NCBI RefSeq assembly: GCF_900109345.1
Contig: NZ_FNZN01000003.1
Coordinates: forward strand, 496,001 to 560,000
Direction: 5' to 3'
Length of the DNA stretch: 64,000 nt
Origin: Maribacter orientalis
GTDB taxonomy: Bacteria > Bacteroidota > Bacteroidia > Flavobacteriales > Flavobacteriaceae
Below are positions 40,682 to 48,891 of the stretch, one piece after another. Positions within the stretch are counted from its first letter, which is position 1; every line of letters starts with the position of its first letter. Below the pieces are notes generated by a model, which was not told where the DNA came from, did no database searches, and saw nothing but the letters and a program-made list of their open reading frames with translations. The position numbers were made by a program, and so were the translations under genes.

Positions 40682-40750
40682 CATTCGTCTACGACAAACC
40701 TTCATCCAACAGGTATAGCCTCAAGATGCTTGCCCATAATCAGATATTTG
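40682..40750 (+). promoter_or_regulatory. CATTC-type site and promoter of glycosyltransferase GT4 copy 1
   Basis: CATTCGTCTACGA (40682-40694) with a degenerate second copy CATCCAACAGGTA (40703-40715), 21 bp apart. GATATTTG (40743-40750) is 61 bp from the first repeat, the same layout as upstream of flippase copy 1. The flippase-GT4 gap (261 bp) is thus a separate promoter region. Confidence 0.65.
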
Positions 40751-40788
40751 TACTAGAAATAACCAAATAGATAGTAAAACTTAGCCTT

Positions 40789-42018
40789 ATGAGATTAGCC
40801 ATTGTAACAGCCTACCCGCCAAGTAAAGTAACTTTAACAGAGTATGGATATCATTTAGTAAAGCATTTTAGATTACAACAAGATGTAACCGAAATAATTT
40901 TAATTACTGATATAACTGAAGGTCAGAAGGATCTTGCTTTCAATGAAGAAGGATGTAAGATTACCGTTAAGGAATGTTGGAATTTTAACGATTATTCAAA
41001 TTTCGTTAAAATAAACAATGTTATAACTGAGACTAAGCCCGATGCGATTCTTTTTAATCTTCAATTTTTGAAATTCGGAGATAAGAAAATACCAGCTGCT
41101 CTTGGGCTTCTTTTACCATATATGTGCAAATTAAAAGGTATACCTACCATTTCATTATTACATAATATTTTAGAACAGGTCGATTTAGAGAATGCAGGAT
41201 TTACCTCTAACATATTTTTGAAGAAAGCATATAATATAATAGGAAGTACCTTAACAAAATTTGTTTTGGCCTCTGATATTGTTGCTGTGACCATAAGTAA
41301 ATACAAGACTATTTTAGAGAATAAATATAATTCTAGAAATGTGGCACTAATACCACATGGCGCATTTGAAACTCCGCCTGAGCCAGATTATATTTTAAAG
41401 ACAGGTCCTAAACAAGTAATTGCTTTTGGAAAATTCGGTACGTATAAAAAAGTCGAGATTATGATTGAAGCTGTTGAATTGATTAGACAGCGTACCAATG
41501 AAAACATAGAAATTGTAATTGCAGGAACAGATAGTCCTAATACCCCTGGTTATTTAGAGGCAATGAAAAAGAAATATGCCCATGTAGAACAACTTCGTTT
41601 TACGGGCTATGTTGCCGAAGAAGATGTTCCTGTAATTTTTGCTGAAAGTGCTATAGTCGTTTTTCCTTATACATCCACAACCGGTAGTTCCGGTGTTTTG
41701 CACCAAGCGGGTAGTTATGGTAAGGCGGTTGCTTTACCAGATTTAGGAGACCTAAGTATATTGGTTAAAGAAGAAGGATATAAAGGTGAATTTTTTGAAC
41801 CTGAAAGTGTAGAGTCGTTAGCAATTGCTATTGAAAATATTTTGCTGCACGATTCATACAGGATGTATTTAGCGAAAGCCAATTATCATGCAGCCTGTTC
41901 ATTACCTATTTCAGATATTACAAAAATGTATATAGAATATTTTAAAATTTTACAATTGGCCAAGTCTAAAGGATTCAATTTAGATGTACCTCTTGTTGAA
42001 AAAGAATTGATGTTATAA
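40789..42018 (+). CDS. GT4-type glycosyltransferase (copy 1)
   Basis: A 409-residue GT-B glycosyltransferase. N-terminal acceptor domain (LAIVTAYPPSKVTLTEYGYHLVKHF) and C-terminal donor domain with FGKFGTYKKVEIMIEA, FTGYVAEEDVPVIFAES and the family-4 nucleotide-sugar block TGSSGVLHQAGSYGKAV. No membrane segment, so it is a cytoplasmic or peripheral enzyme adding a sugar to the exopolysaccharide or its lipid-linked unit. Paralogue at 44742-45971 shows the same motifs; the two are about three quarters identical by eye. Confidence 0.92.
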   Translation: MRLAIVTAYPPSKVTLTEYGYHLVKHFRLQQDVTEIILITDITEGQKDLAFNEEGCKITVKECWNFNDYSNFVKINNVITETKPDAILFNLQFLKFGDKKIPAALGLLLPYMCKLKGIPTISLLHNILEQVDLENAGFTSNIFLKKAYNIIGSTLTKFVLASDIVAVTISKYKTILENKYNSRNVALIPHGAFETPPEPDYILKTGPKQVIAFGKFGTYKKVEIMIEAVELIRQRTNENIEIVIAGTDSPNTPGYLEAMKKKYAHVEQLRFTGYVAEEDVPVIFAESAIVVFPYTSTTGSSGVLHQAGSYGKAVALPDLGDLSILVKEEGYKGEFFEPESVESLAIAIENILLHDSYRMYLAKANYHAACSLPISDITKMYIEYFKILQLAKSKGFNLDVPLVEKELML

Positions 42019-42044
42019 ACTATTTGGTTAGGTTAAGTGAGAGA

Positions 42045-42078
42045 GGGAGTAGTTTGGTTAGCTGCTCCCTTTTAATTT
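42045..42078 (+). terminator. Rho-independent terminator after GT4 copy 1
   Basis: Stem GGGAGTAG / CTGCTCCC (42045-42052 and 42062-42069) with one G:T pair, then a TTTTAATTTTT tract. Confidence 0.75.
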
Positions 42079-42246
42079 TTAAACATTGCATGTTGATTAT
42101 AGTATATATATAAAAGTACAAGTGGTAACAAATCATAGGGTTTTCGTTGAAAGTGGTGCATCTATTTTGAAACTATTTTACGATTTTCTTACAATATTAT
42201 TTGAATAATACGTTATATGTAAGTTAAATCTTACTTAAATATTATC

Positions 42247-43386
42247 ATGAAAATACTAACTATTGATGATCAACAACTTATTCTTTTATCGGTTGAAAGA
42301 CGCCTTTCTGAATTAGGTTACAGTGTTAAGACCGCTAATACTGGTCAAATGGGAATAGAACTGTTCGATTCTTTTGAACCTGATTTAGTGCTTGTTGATA
42401 TTAATATGCCAGACATGTCTGGTCTAGAGGTGGTAAAACATATTAAATCTGGTGCAAAAAAAGGTGTTCCAGTCTTAGTAATGTCTGGTAATACTCAAGA
42501 AAACATCATCATGGACGGCTTTACTTTAGGCATTGATGATTACATGAAAAAGCCTGTAAGTTTAGATGAAATGGCCGCACGTATAAAACGACTTGTAGGT
42601 GCTCCAGTTATTAGTGACGATTCGCAAGTTTCTAATAATGCTAGAATGTTACAAAAAAATTGTGTAGGCGTTGTAATACCTTGTTATAATGAAGAAGAAC
42701 GTCTTTTAAGTACTGAGTTTAAAGACTTCGCGCATAAGAATCTTGGGTATCACCTTTGTTTTGTTAATGATGGTAGTACCGATAAAACATTAGAGGTTTT
42801 AGAGAAATTGAAAAAAGGTAGCGAAAGCAACATCAGTATTTATAATTGCGAACAAAATGGTGGTAAGGCAGAAGCAGTACGCCAAGGTATGTTGCATTTG
42901 GCTAAAGATGAGCAATTAGACTATATAGGCTTTTTAGACGCCGATTTATCTACAGATTTTAGAGATTTTGATGATTTGGTGGAAACATTGGACCAATCTA
43001 ATTTTAAAATAGTTAGTGGATCTAGAATGAGTAGAATGGGGGCTAATATTACTAAAGAATCTGCACGCAAGATTATTAGTATGACCATTAATCTTATCAT
43101 CAGAACCATCTTAAGAATGCCATTCAATGATACGCAATGTGGCGCAAAAGTTATGGACCGTTCTGTTGTACCATTGCTTTTCGATAAACCATTTATTACC
43201 AAATGGTTGTTCGATGTTGAAATGTTTATCAGAATGCGAAAACATTATGGTAAAACCGAAGCTAAAAAATTTATTTGTGAGCAACCTCTTAAACGTTGGA
43301 TCCATGCCGATGGGTCTAAATTATCTATGAAAGATTCAGTAAAAATTGTTGGTCAGTTGGCAAAAATCGCGTTTGTCTACAGGTAA
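42247..43386 (+). CDS. Receiver domain fused to GT2 glycosyltransferase (copy 1)
   Basis: A 379-residue fusion. Residues 1-118 form a CheY-like receiver with Asp7/Asp8 (TIDDQQ), phosphoacceptor Asp51 (LVDINMPDMSG), Ser in VMSGN and Lys in YMKKPVS. Residues 138-375 form a GT2 (GT-A fold, dolichyl-phosphate-mannose-synthase-like) domain: GVVIPCYNEEERLL, FVNDGSTDKTLEVL, FLDADLSTDF, QCGAKVM. No transmembrane helix. All phosphorylation residues look intact, so phosphate from the neighbouring kinases could switch the enzyme directly. Likely to load a sugar on a polyprenyl phosphate. Paralogue at 52376-53542. 37 bp before flippase copy 2. Confidence 0.93.
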   Translation: MKILTIDDQQLILLSVERRLSELGYSVKTANTGQMGIELFDSFEPDLVLVDINMPDMSGLEVVKHIKSGAKKGVPVLVMSGNTQENIIMDGFTLGIDDYMKKPVSLDEMAARIKRLVGAPVISDDSQVSNNARMLQKNCVGVVIPCYNEEERLLSTEFKDFAHKNLGYHLCFVNDGSTDKTLEVLEKLKKGSESNISIYNCEQNGGKAEAVRQGMLHLAKDEQLDYIGFLDADLSTDFRDFDDLVETLDQSNFKIVSGSRMSRMGANITKESARKIISMTINLIIRTILRMPFNDTQCGAKVMDRSVVPLLFDKPFITKWLFDVEMFIRMRKHYGKTEAKKFICEQPLKRWIHADGSKLSMKDSVKIVGQLAKIAFVYR

Positions 43387-43423
43387 TTACTGAACTTAAA
43401 ATCAACTAGATAAGAACTAATTC

Positions 43424-44707
43424 ATGTCAGCAATAAAAATAACTTTAAAGAAAGTATCCCCTAAGCATTTGTTTATGGGTAGCGCCTTGCTGGTCAATGG
43501 CGGTAATTATTTATATAATTTACTCTTAGGTAGATTATTAGGGCCTGAAGCGTTTGCCGATGCGGCATTGTTGGTAACATTATTATTGGTTTTGTCTTTC
43601 GTAGGGATGACATTTCAGCTCGCCACCACCAAATTTGCAGTGTTATTTTCAGATGAAACGTGGGTTGCCTTTAAGAATACCATGTATCGGTATGCATTGG
43701 TTTTTGGTGTGTTTACAGGAATTCTTGTGCTTACTTTTTCAAAGAACCTGCAAGAGTTATTTAATACACAGAATAAGTACATGTTCATGATTTTCGCTGT
43801 GGCCATACCCTTGTATTTTGTGATGAGTGTAAATAGAGGAAGGTTTCAAGGAAGACATGACTTTGGAAAATTAGCGGCTACTTATCAGACAGAGATGTGG
43901 AGTAGGCTACTACTTACTTTTGCTTTGTTATTATTGGTGCCTTTTGAACCGGGAATTTTAATTGCAGCAGGTATAGCGCTATCATTTGTCTTCGGACTTT
44001 TTCCTTCGGATTTTAAAGGAGTTCAAGTTTTTTCTAAAAGTAAACTAGCTGCGGTAGATTTAAGACAAGTCTGGATTTTTATTGGGCTTACTGCGGGTTA
44101 TGAGCTCACGCAGATTATCATAAATAATAGTGACATTCTACTGGTCAAGCATTATTTTAATGATAAAGATGCTGGTCTATACTCATCATTAGCGTTGATT
44201 GGGAGGGTTGTTTATTTTGTTGCTTGGATGTTTGTTATGTTATTAATGCCAACGGTAATTCAGAAGCAAAAAGATGGAGAACCAACTGCACCTGTACTTT
44301 TTAAATATGTATTCTTTATTGGTGGCTTATCAACCTTCATAGTATTTGTTTGCTTTTTACACCCAAACTTGATAATCACCTTAATGTTTGGTGATGCTTA
44401 TTTATCAATAGCACACCTACTTTGGAAATATGCTTTGGCAACATCATTATTTGCAGTCTCTAATATTTTCGCTTATTACTTTCTGTCGTTAAACCAATAT
44501 TCACCTGTAATACTATCTGGCTTATTAGGGTTTTCACAAGTGGCACTCATAATGCTATACCATGACAATCTTGAAACCGTAGTGCATATGCAAATAATTG
44601 CAATGGTTATACTATTGGTTGCACAGCTATTGTTTTTCATCATAAAAAATTCATCATCTAATATGGGTGATAAAAAAAAAGATTTGGTTGGCAGTAACAC
44701 GCATTAA
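43424..44707 (+). CDS. Polysaccharide flippase-like membrane protein (copy 2)
   Basis: A 427-residue paralogue of the 39280-40527 product, with the same segments (NGGNYLYNLLLGRLLGPEAFADAALL, RGRFQGRHDFGKLAATYQTEMWSRLLL) and about 12 hydrophobic stretches. It has a short extra hydrophilic tail (KNSSSNMGDKKKDLVG). 37 bp after the receiver-GT2 gene and 34 bp before GT4 copy 2, so these three are probably one transcript. Confidence 0.86.
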   Translation: MSAIKITLKKVSPKHLFMGSALLVNGGNYLYNLLLGRLLGPEAFADAALLVTLLLVLSFVGMTFQLATTKFAVLFSDETWVAFKNTMYRYALVFGVFTGILVLTFSKNLQELFNTQNKYMFMIFAVAIPLYFVMSVNRGRFQGRHDFGKLAATYQTEMWSRLLLTFALLLLVPFEPGILIAAGIALSFVFGLFPSDFKGVQVFSKSKLAAVDLRQVWIFIGLTAGYELTQIIINNSDILLVKHYFNDKDAGLYSSLALIGRVVYFVAWMFVMLLMPTVIQKQKDGEPTAPVLFKYVFFIGGLSTFIVFVCFLHPNLIITLMFGDAYLSIAHLLWKYALATSLFAVSNIFAYYFLSLNQYSPVILSGLLGFSQVALIMLYHDNLETVVHMQIIAMVILLVAQLLFFIIKNSSSNMGDKKKDLVGSNTH

Positions 44708-44741
44708 CCATTATATAATATTTTAATAAAATTTAACCAAA

Positions 44742-45971
44742 ATGAAATTAGCAATTGTCACTGCATACCCACCGAGTAAAGTAACCTTAACAGAATACGG
44801 TTACTATTTGGTGAAACATTTTAGACTTAAAGAAGAAGTAACAGAATTGATATTGATTACCGATCGCACCGAAGCGCCAAAAGATTTAAATTTTGAGGAA
44901 AACGGCTGTAAGATTACCGTTAAAGAATGCTGGAGTTTTAATAGTTACACCAACATTTTCAATATTAGTAAAACTATTTCTAAAACTAGGCCAGATGCCG
45001 TTTTATTTAACCTTCAGTTTTTAAAATTCGGAGATAAGAAAGTACCAGCAGCCTTAGGCTTAATGCTTCCTTTTATCTGTAAGGTGAAGGGAATACCAAC
45101 GATTTCATTACTCCATAATATTCTTGAAAAAGTCGATTTAGAAAATGCAGGCTTTACAAATAATAAAGTGTTGCAGCGTATTTATAATTTCATTGGTACT
45201 ACGCTTACACGTTTTGTTTTGGCATCTGATATACTTGCGGTTACCATAAGTAAATACGTTTCTATTTTAGAAGAAAAATATAAGGTTAAAAATGTAGCAT
45301 TAATTCCTCATGGTGCTTTTGAAACTCCACCAGAGCCAGATTATAAATTACCAGCAGGCCCAAAGCAGGTTATGGCTTTTGGTAAGTTTGGTACGTATAA
45401 AAAAGTAGAAATACTGATAGAGGCGGTAGAGGAAATAAGGTCTAGATTAAATGAAGATATAGAAATTGTTATTGCAGGTACAGATAGCCCAAACACACCG
45501 GGTTATTTAGACGAAATGAAGGAGAAATATAGCCATGTGCCACAAATTCGTTTTACAGGTTATGTTGCCGAGGAAGATGTGCCGAAACTTTTTGGAGAAA
45601 GTGCGGTGACCGTTTTTCCATATACATCTACAACGGGTAGTTCAGGAGTTTTACATCAAGCAGGTAGTTATGGTAACGCAGTAGTTTTGCCAGACCTTGG
45701 TGACTTGAGCACTTTAGTTGAGGAAGAAGGTTATAAAGGTGAGTTTTTTGATGCCCATGATACGTCATCTCTTGCAACGGCAATTGAGAAAATTCTAATA
45801 AACGATGCGTATAGAATACAACTTGGGAAGCAAAATTATAAGGCGGCATGTTCATTGCCAATGTCTGCAATAACTCAAATGTATATAGATTACTTTAAAG
45901 CTATTCAGAAATCGAAAGAGACGGGGTTCAATATTGATATTTCAACAATAGAGAAGAAATTGGTTCATTAA
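44742..45971 (+). CDS. GT4-type glycosyltransferase (copy 2)
   Basis: A 409-residue GT-B enzyme, same length and motifs as copy 1 (FGKFGTYKKVEILIEA, FTGYVAEEDVPKLFGES, TGSSGVLHQAGSYGNAV). Ends the rightward transcript at a strong hairpin. Divergence is spread evenly, so this is an old duplication, not an assembly artefact. Which of the two adds which sugar cannot be told. Confidence 0.92.
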   Translation: MKLAIVTAYPPSKVTLTEYGYYLVKHFRLKEEVTELILITDRTEAPKDLNFEENGCKITVKECWSFNSYTNIFNISKTISKTRPDAVLFNLQFLKFGDKKVPAALGLMLPFICKVKGIPTISLLHNILEKVDLENAGFTNNKVLQRIYNFIGTTLTRFVLASDILAVTISKYVSILEEKYKVKNVALIPHGAFETPPEPDYKLPAGPKQVMAFGKFGTYKKVEILIEAVEEIRSRLNEDIEIVIAGTDSPNTPGYLDEMKEKYSHVPQIRFTGYVAEEDVPKLFGESAVTVFPYTSTTGSSGVLHQAGSYGNAVVLPDLGDLSTLVEEEGYKGEFFDAHDTSSLATAIEKILINDAYRIQLGKQNYKAACSLPMSAITQMYIDYFKAIQKSKETGFNIDISTIEKKLVH

Positions 45972-45995
45972 GAATCGATATGGTTAATATTTATG

Positions 45996-46020
45996 GGCTG
46001 GTTTTTAACCAGCCTTTTTT
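45996..46020 (+). terminator. Rho-independent terminator after GT4 copy 2
   Basis: Perfect 8-bp stem GGCTGGTT / AACCAGCC with a 3-base loop and a run of T. Confidence 0.88.
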
Positions 46021-46123
46021 TATTTCTTGAAGGTCTAGTACAATTTAGGCATGAATGTTTGTGGCGCAGTAGAAAGTTAGAAAACCATAATCAACAAAAG
46101 ATACTGTCAACAGACTTAGGCGT

Positions 46124-47662
46124 TTATTCAATTACCAACTCAAAGTACGCGGGTTTTTTATTTCCTAAGGAATCTAGGCAACCAAAGAAATGTTGCTTTT
46201 TGGTTTTCCAAGGTAAATTTCCTGCCACGGAACTAGGTATATTTTTAAAGTCATATAACGTCCAGAACATGTAAGGTATGTTGTTATTCTTTAATAACCG
46301 TTGCATTTCTTGATAGTATACTTTTTGTCCTTCTTCATCTGCGCCCGTATACAAGTTCCATACTCCTTTATACGAAGACATGCCATACTCTTGCAGTACT
46401 TTAGGTTTGTTGGGTACTTTAGCGTTTAGGGTGTCGTATGTACTTTTAAAGTCCTCTATATCCCTGTAATAATGATAGGATACAAAATCTACTTTATCGG
46501 CTAGTTCTGTACCTGCTTCTGGAGTAGACCAACCAATGGTGACTGGGTGATTTTTATCCCATTTTTTTATGTTATCGATCATTTGTTCTAACCAGCCAAG
46601 CACACGTAGGCGACCACGGGATTCAAAATCTAGATCGGGTTCATTTTTAATATCCCAACCTAAAAGGGCAGGATGGTCTTTTACCGCATTGATAATAGTC
46701 TCGGCATGCCTGTGGGTAAGTGTCCAATTAGAGATATCATAATCCCCGTAAAAATCGAATAAAGTAATTAATACATCTAACTCATTTTCCTCAGCACTAT
46801 CTAAGAGGGTTTTTAAGACTTGTAGTTTTTTATAATCAACCCTGTTTTTTCCAAAATCATCATACTGAATAAATACACGGATGGTATTTAAGCCCATATT
46901 TTTAATGATTTTAAAATCTTGATGAATGATAGTATCGTTAAATTTTTCCCCGAAGGTATCCCAAGGGGAATCTTTAGGGTAGTAGTTGATTCCTTTTATG
47001 TTTTCTACTTTTTTAAGTTTACCTCGTATTTTTCTTTGCGCTCTTTTTGTGGTATCTAGTGGTGTCGGTATTTCCTTTAAGTGTCTAATACGCCAAAATC
47101 CATCTTCTAACAGCATCATTACTTGGTAACTGGTGGTATCCTTTTCTTTAGATAATAACGTTTCGCCTTCATAAATTTCTTGGTACTCTTCAACATTATA
47201 ATCTTTGAAGACGACCATTGTACCATCTGCCGTATAAAAGTCTAAAGAAGAATTGTGGTTTAGCGTTGTTCGTTTATACCAGTGATTGTTCTTTTTGTTT
47301 AAATCAATGTTATCATACAATCGTACTCTGGCGCTATCGGTATAAAAATCTTCTATACCGTAACGGTCATTTTTCTTATATGCGATATTGCGAACGTGCC
47401 ATGCATTCATATAATCGTTGGTGATTTCTCCCAACGCTTGCTCCTCCATTGGTCTTCCTGGGTTTTCCAAGTTTATCCATTCTACATTTGGCTTGTACAC
47501 ATCTTCCATGGGTAGCTCTAAATGCAGCATAGAGGTTTTGTCCGCACCGGTATTCATAAAGGACCATGCAGCTCCAATTCCATATATAACCAGTCCGTTA
47601 ATAGCCAAAAATGTGACTATTAGTACCATTCTGTATAATGTTTTATTTAATTGTATCGCCAT
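46124..47662 (-). CDS. Membrane-anchored clan-A (GH5-like) glycosidase with NTF2-like domain
   Basis: A 512-residue protein: one N-terminal membrane anchor (about 11-31), an NTF2-like alpha/beta domain (about 80-200, DYMNAWHVRNIAYKKNDRYG), then a TIM-barrel glycosidase. The acid/base Glu341 is in WDIKNEPD and the nucleophile Glu425 in LQEYG, both intact. Predicted to cleave or edit the exopolysaccharide in the periplasm, as PelA, BcsZ or AlgL-type hydrolases do in other systems. Start overlaps the end of the lipoprotein gene by 20 bp. GH family (5, 2 or a relative) is not certain. Confidence 0.82.
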   Translation of the reverse strand: MAIQLNKTLYRMVLIVTFLAINGLVIYGIGAAWSFMNTGADKTSMLHLELPMEDVYKPNVEWINLENPGRPMEEQALGEITNDYMNAWHVRNIAYKKNDRYGIEDFYTDSARVRLYDNIDLNKKNNHWYKRTTLNHNSSLDFYTADGTMVVFKDYNVEEYQEIYEGETLLSKEKDTTSYQVMMLLEDGFWRIRHLKEIPTPLDTTKRAQRKIRGKLKKVENIKGINYYPKDSPWDTFGEKFNDTIIHQDFKIIKNMGLNTIRVFIQYDDFGKNRVDYKKLQVLKTLLDSAEENELDVLITLFDFYGDYDISNWTLTHRHAETIINAVKDHPALLGWDIKNEPDLDFESRGRLRVLGWLEQMIDNIKKWDKNHPVTIGWSTPEAGTELADKVDFVSYHYYRDIEDFKSTYDTLNAKVPNKPKVLQEYGMSSYKGVWNLYTGADEEGQKVYYQEMQRLLKNNNIPYMFWTLYDFKNIPSSVAGNLPWKTKKQHFFGCLDSLGNKKPAYFELVIE

Positions 47663-48890
47663 GAATGTTCTTTGTAAATTCTTTTGTAATTCCTGCTGCG
47701 ATCAATTTTAGTTGATAATTTCCTTCAGGAAGAAAGTGTTCGCCTAAAAATATATTACATGCACCATTTTTAGTGGTTGTTTTTTTAGATGTGATGAATA
47801 TTCCGTCGGTATCATAAATATCTAATTGTAAAAAAAGACCATCGGGAATAAGCTGCTTCATAAAACTCTCGAACGGCCCAATATCTATATTCCTATTTCC
47901 TTTAGAAAAATGAACAGGGTAGTCTTTAATTGCAGCATTAAAAGTGAATTCCGTAGTGTTACTTTCGGCTGCACCGGTAACAAATGCCTGAATTTTCCAA
48001 TTGGTTGCTTTATCTGGGTGTAAGGTTTTCGCTTCTGCAATACCATTTACCGTAGTGCCAATAGTATATAAATAAGAATCGTTCTCGTTTTTGATTACGA
48101 ATGTTACCAGGGTACCATTGGTTACCATATTGCCAAATTCATCTTTAATGATATCCGATTTAAAAGTTATGATTTGATTCCCGTCTGCAAAATTATGAGC
48201 GCTAGAGGCGGTTATGTCAAAATTAGTCGCGTTGGAAGGGTAAATAATAGTTGCAAGTTCTTTAGAGTTAGTGCCATTACATTCTGATGAGACTAATATT
48301 CTACCAGATTGCAAGGTTGACCTCACATTGTAAAAAGCGAAAAAACTCTCTGTAGTGATTTTTAGTTCATTGATATTCTCTAAAAATTGATATTTAACAG
48401 TGACTTCAGTGCCATTATCTAAAGGATTGTCATAGGCATCAGTCGGAGATATCGTAAGCATTGAATAATCATTATACCCTGCGGTGACACTTCGGGGTCC
48501 AAAATACGACTCAACGTAAGTGGCCTTGAGGGTATTTGTTGTAATATCAAATTTGCCATTACGTAATGTATGACCATTTAATAGTAGCTTCCATCGGCAG
48601 GGACCGGCAATTCTGGTGAAATTTTTGGGAATATTAAATGTTATTAATTCATTAGATGCTTTCTCCGTTTCCAATATCACATTTCCATAGGCATTCTTCA
48701 CCTGTAGTTTCAGGTCTTTTATAGTACCATCTGTTTTGAATGACAGGGTAATAGGATTTCCTGCTATACTAGAATTTGGTTGGGATACCAGTTCTATTAT
48801 AGGGTAGCTGAATTCCTTTGGTTGTTCTTCTTTTTTATTAGAACAACCAAGTAGTATAAGACTCAAAACGAATAAAATTTTAATGCGCAT
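47643..48890 (-). CDS. Lipoprotein with immunoglobulin-like repeats
   Basis: A 415-residue lipoprotein (MRIKILFVLSLILLGC, Cys16) followed by charged residues (SNKKEEQPKEF) and beta-rich modules resembling invasin/Big-1-type Ig folds, for example LTISPTDAYDNPLDNGTEVTVKYQF and ITFKSDIIKDEFGNMVTNGTLVTFVI. No catalytic motif. Middle gene of a three-gene minus-strand operon with the GT-C-like protein (1 bp gap) and the glycosidase (overlap). Probably a scaffold or carbohydrate-facing part of the secretion machine. Confidence 0.75.
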   Translation of the reverse strand: MRIKILFVLSLILLGCSNKKEEQPKEFSYPIIELVSQPNSSIAGNPITLSFKTDGTIKDLKLQVKNAYGNVILETEKASNELITFNIPKNFTRIAGPCRWKLLLNGHTLRNGKFDITTNTLKATYVESYFGPRSVTAGYNDYSMLTISPTDAYDNPLDNGTEVTVKYQFLENINELKITTESFFAFYNVRSTLQSGRILVSSECNGTNSKELATIIYPSNATNFDITASSAHNFADGNQIITFKSDIIKDEFGNMVTNGTLVTFVIKNENDSYLYTIGTTVNGIAEAKTLHPDKATNWKIQAFVTGAAESNTTEFTFNAAIKDYPVHFSKGNRNIDIGPFESFMKQLIPDGLFLQLDIYDTDGIFITSKKTTTKNGACNIFLGEHFLPEGNYQLKLIAAGITKEFTKNIHGDTIK

Positions 48891-48891
48891 A

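Noticed and set aside
42100-42246. Search for a CATTC-type site before receiver-GT2 copy 1
   Set aside because: Only CATAGGGTTTTCG and CATCTATTTT are found and neither fits the motif or the 61-bp spacing, so this gene is not included in the proposed regulon.
45993-46274. 93-aa plus-strand ORF after GT4 copy 2
   Set aside because: It runs through the terminator hairpin and then antisense to the 3' end of the glycosidase gene.
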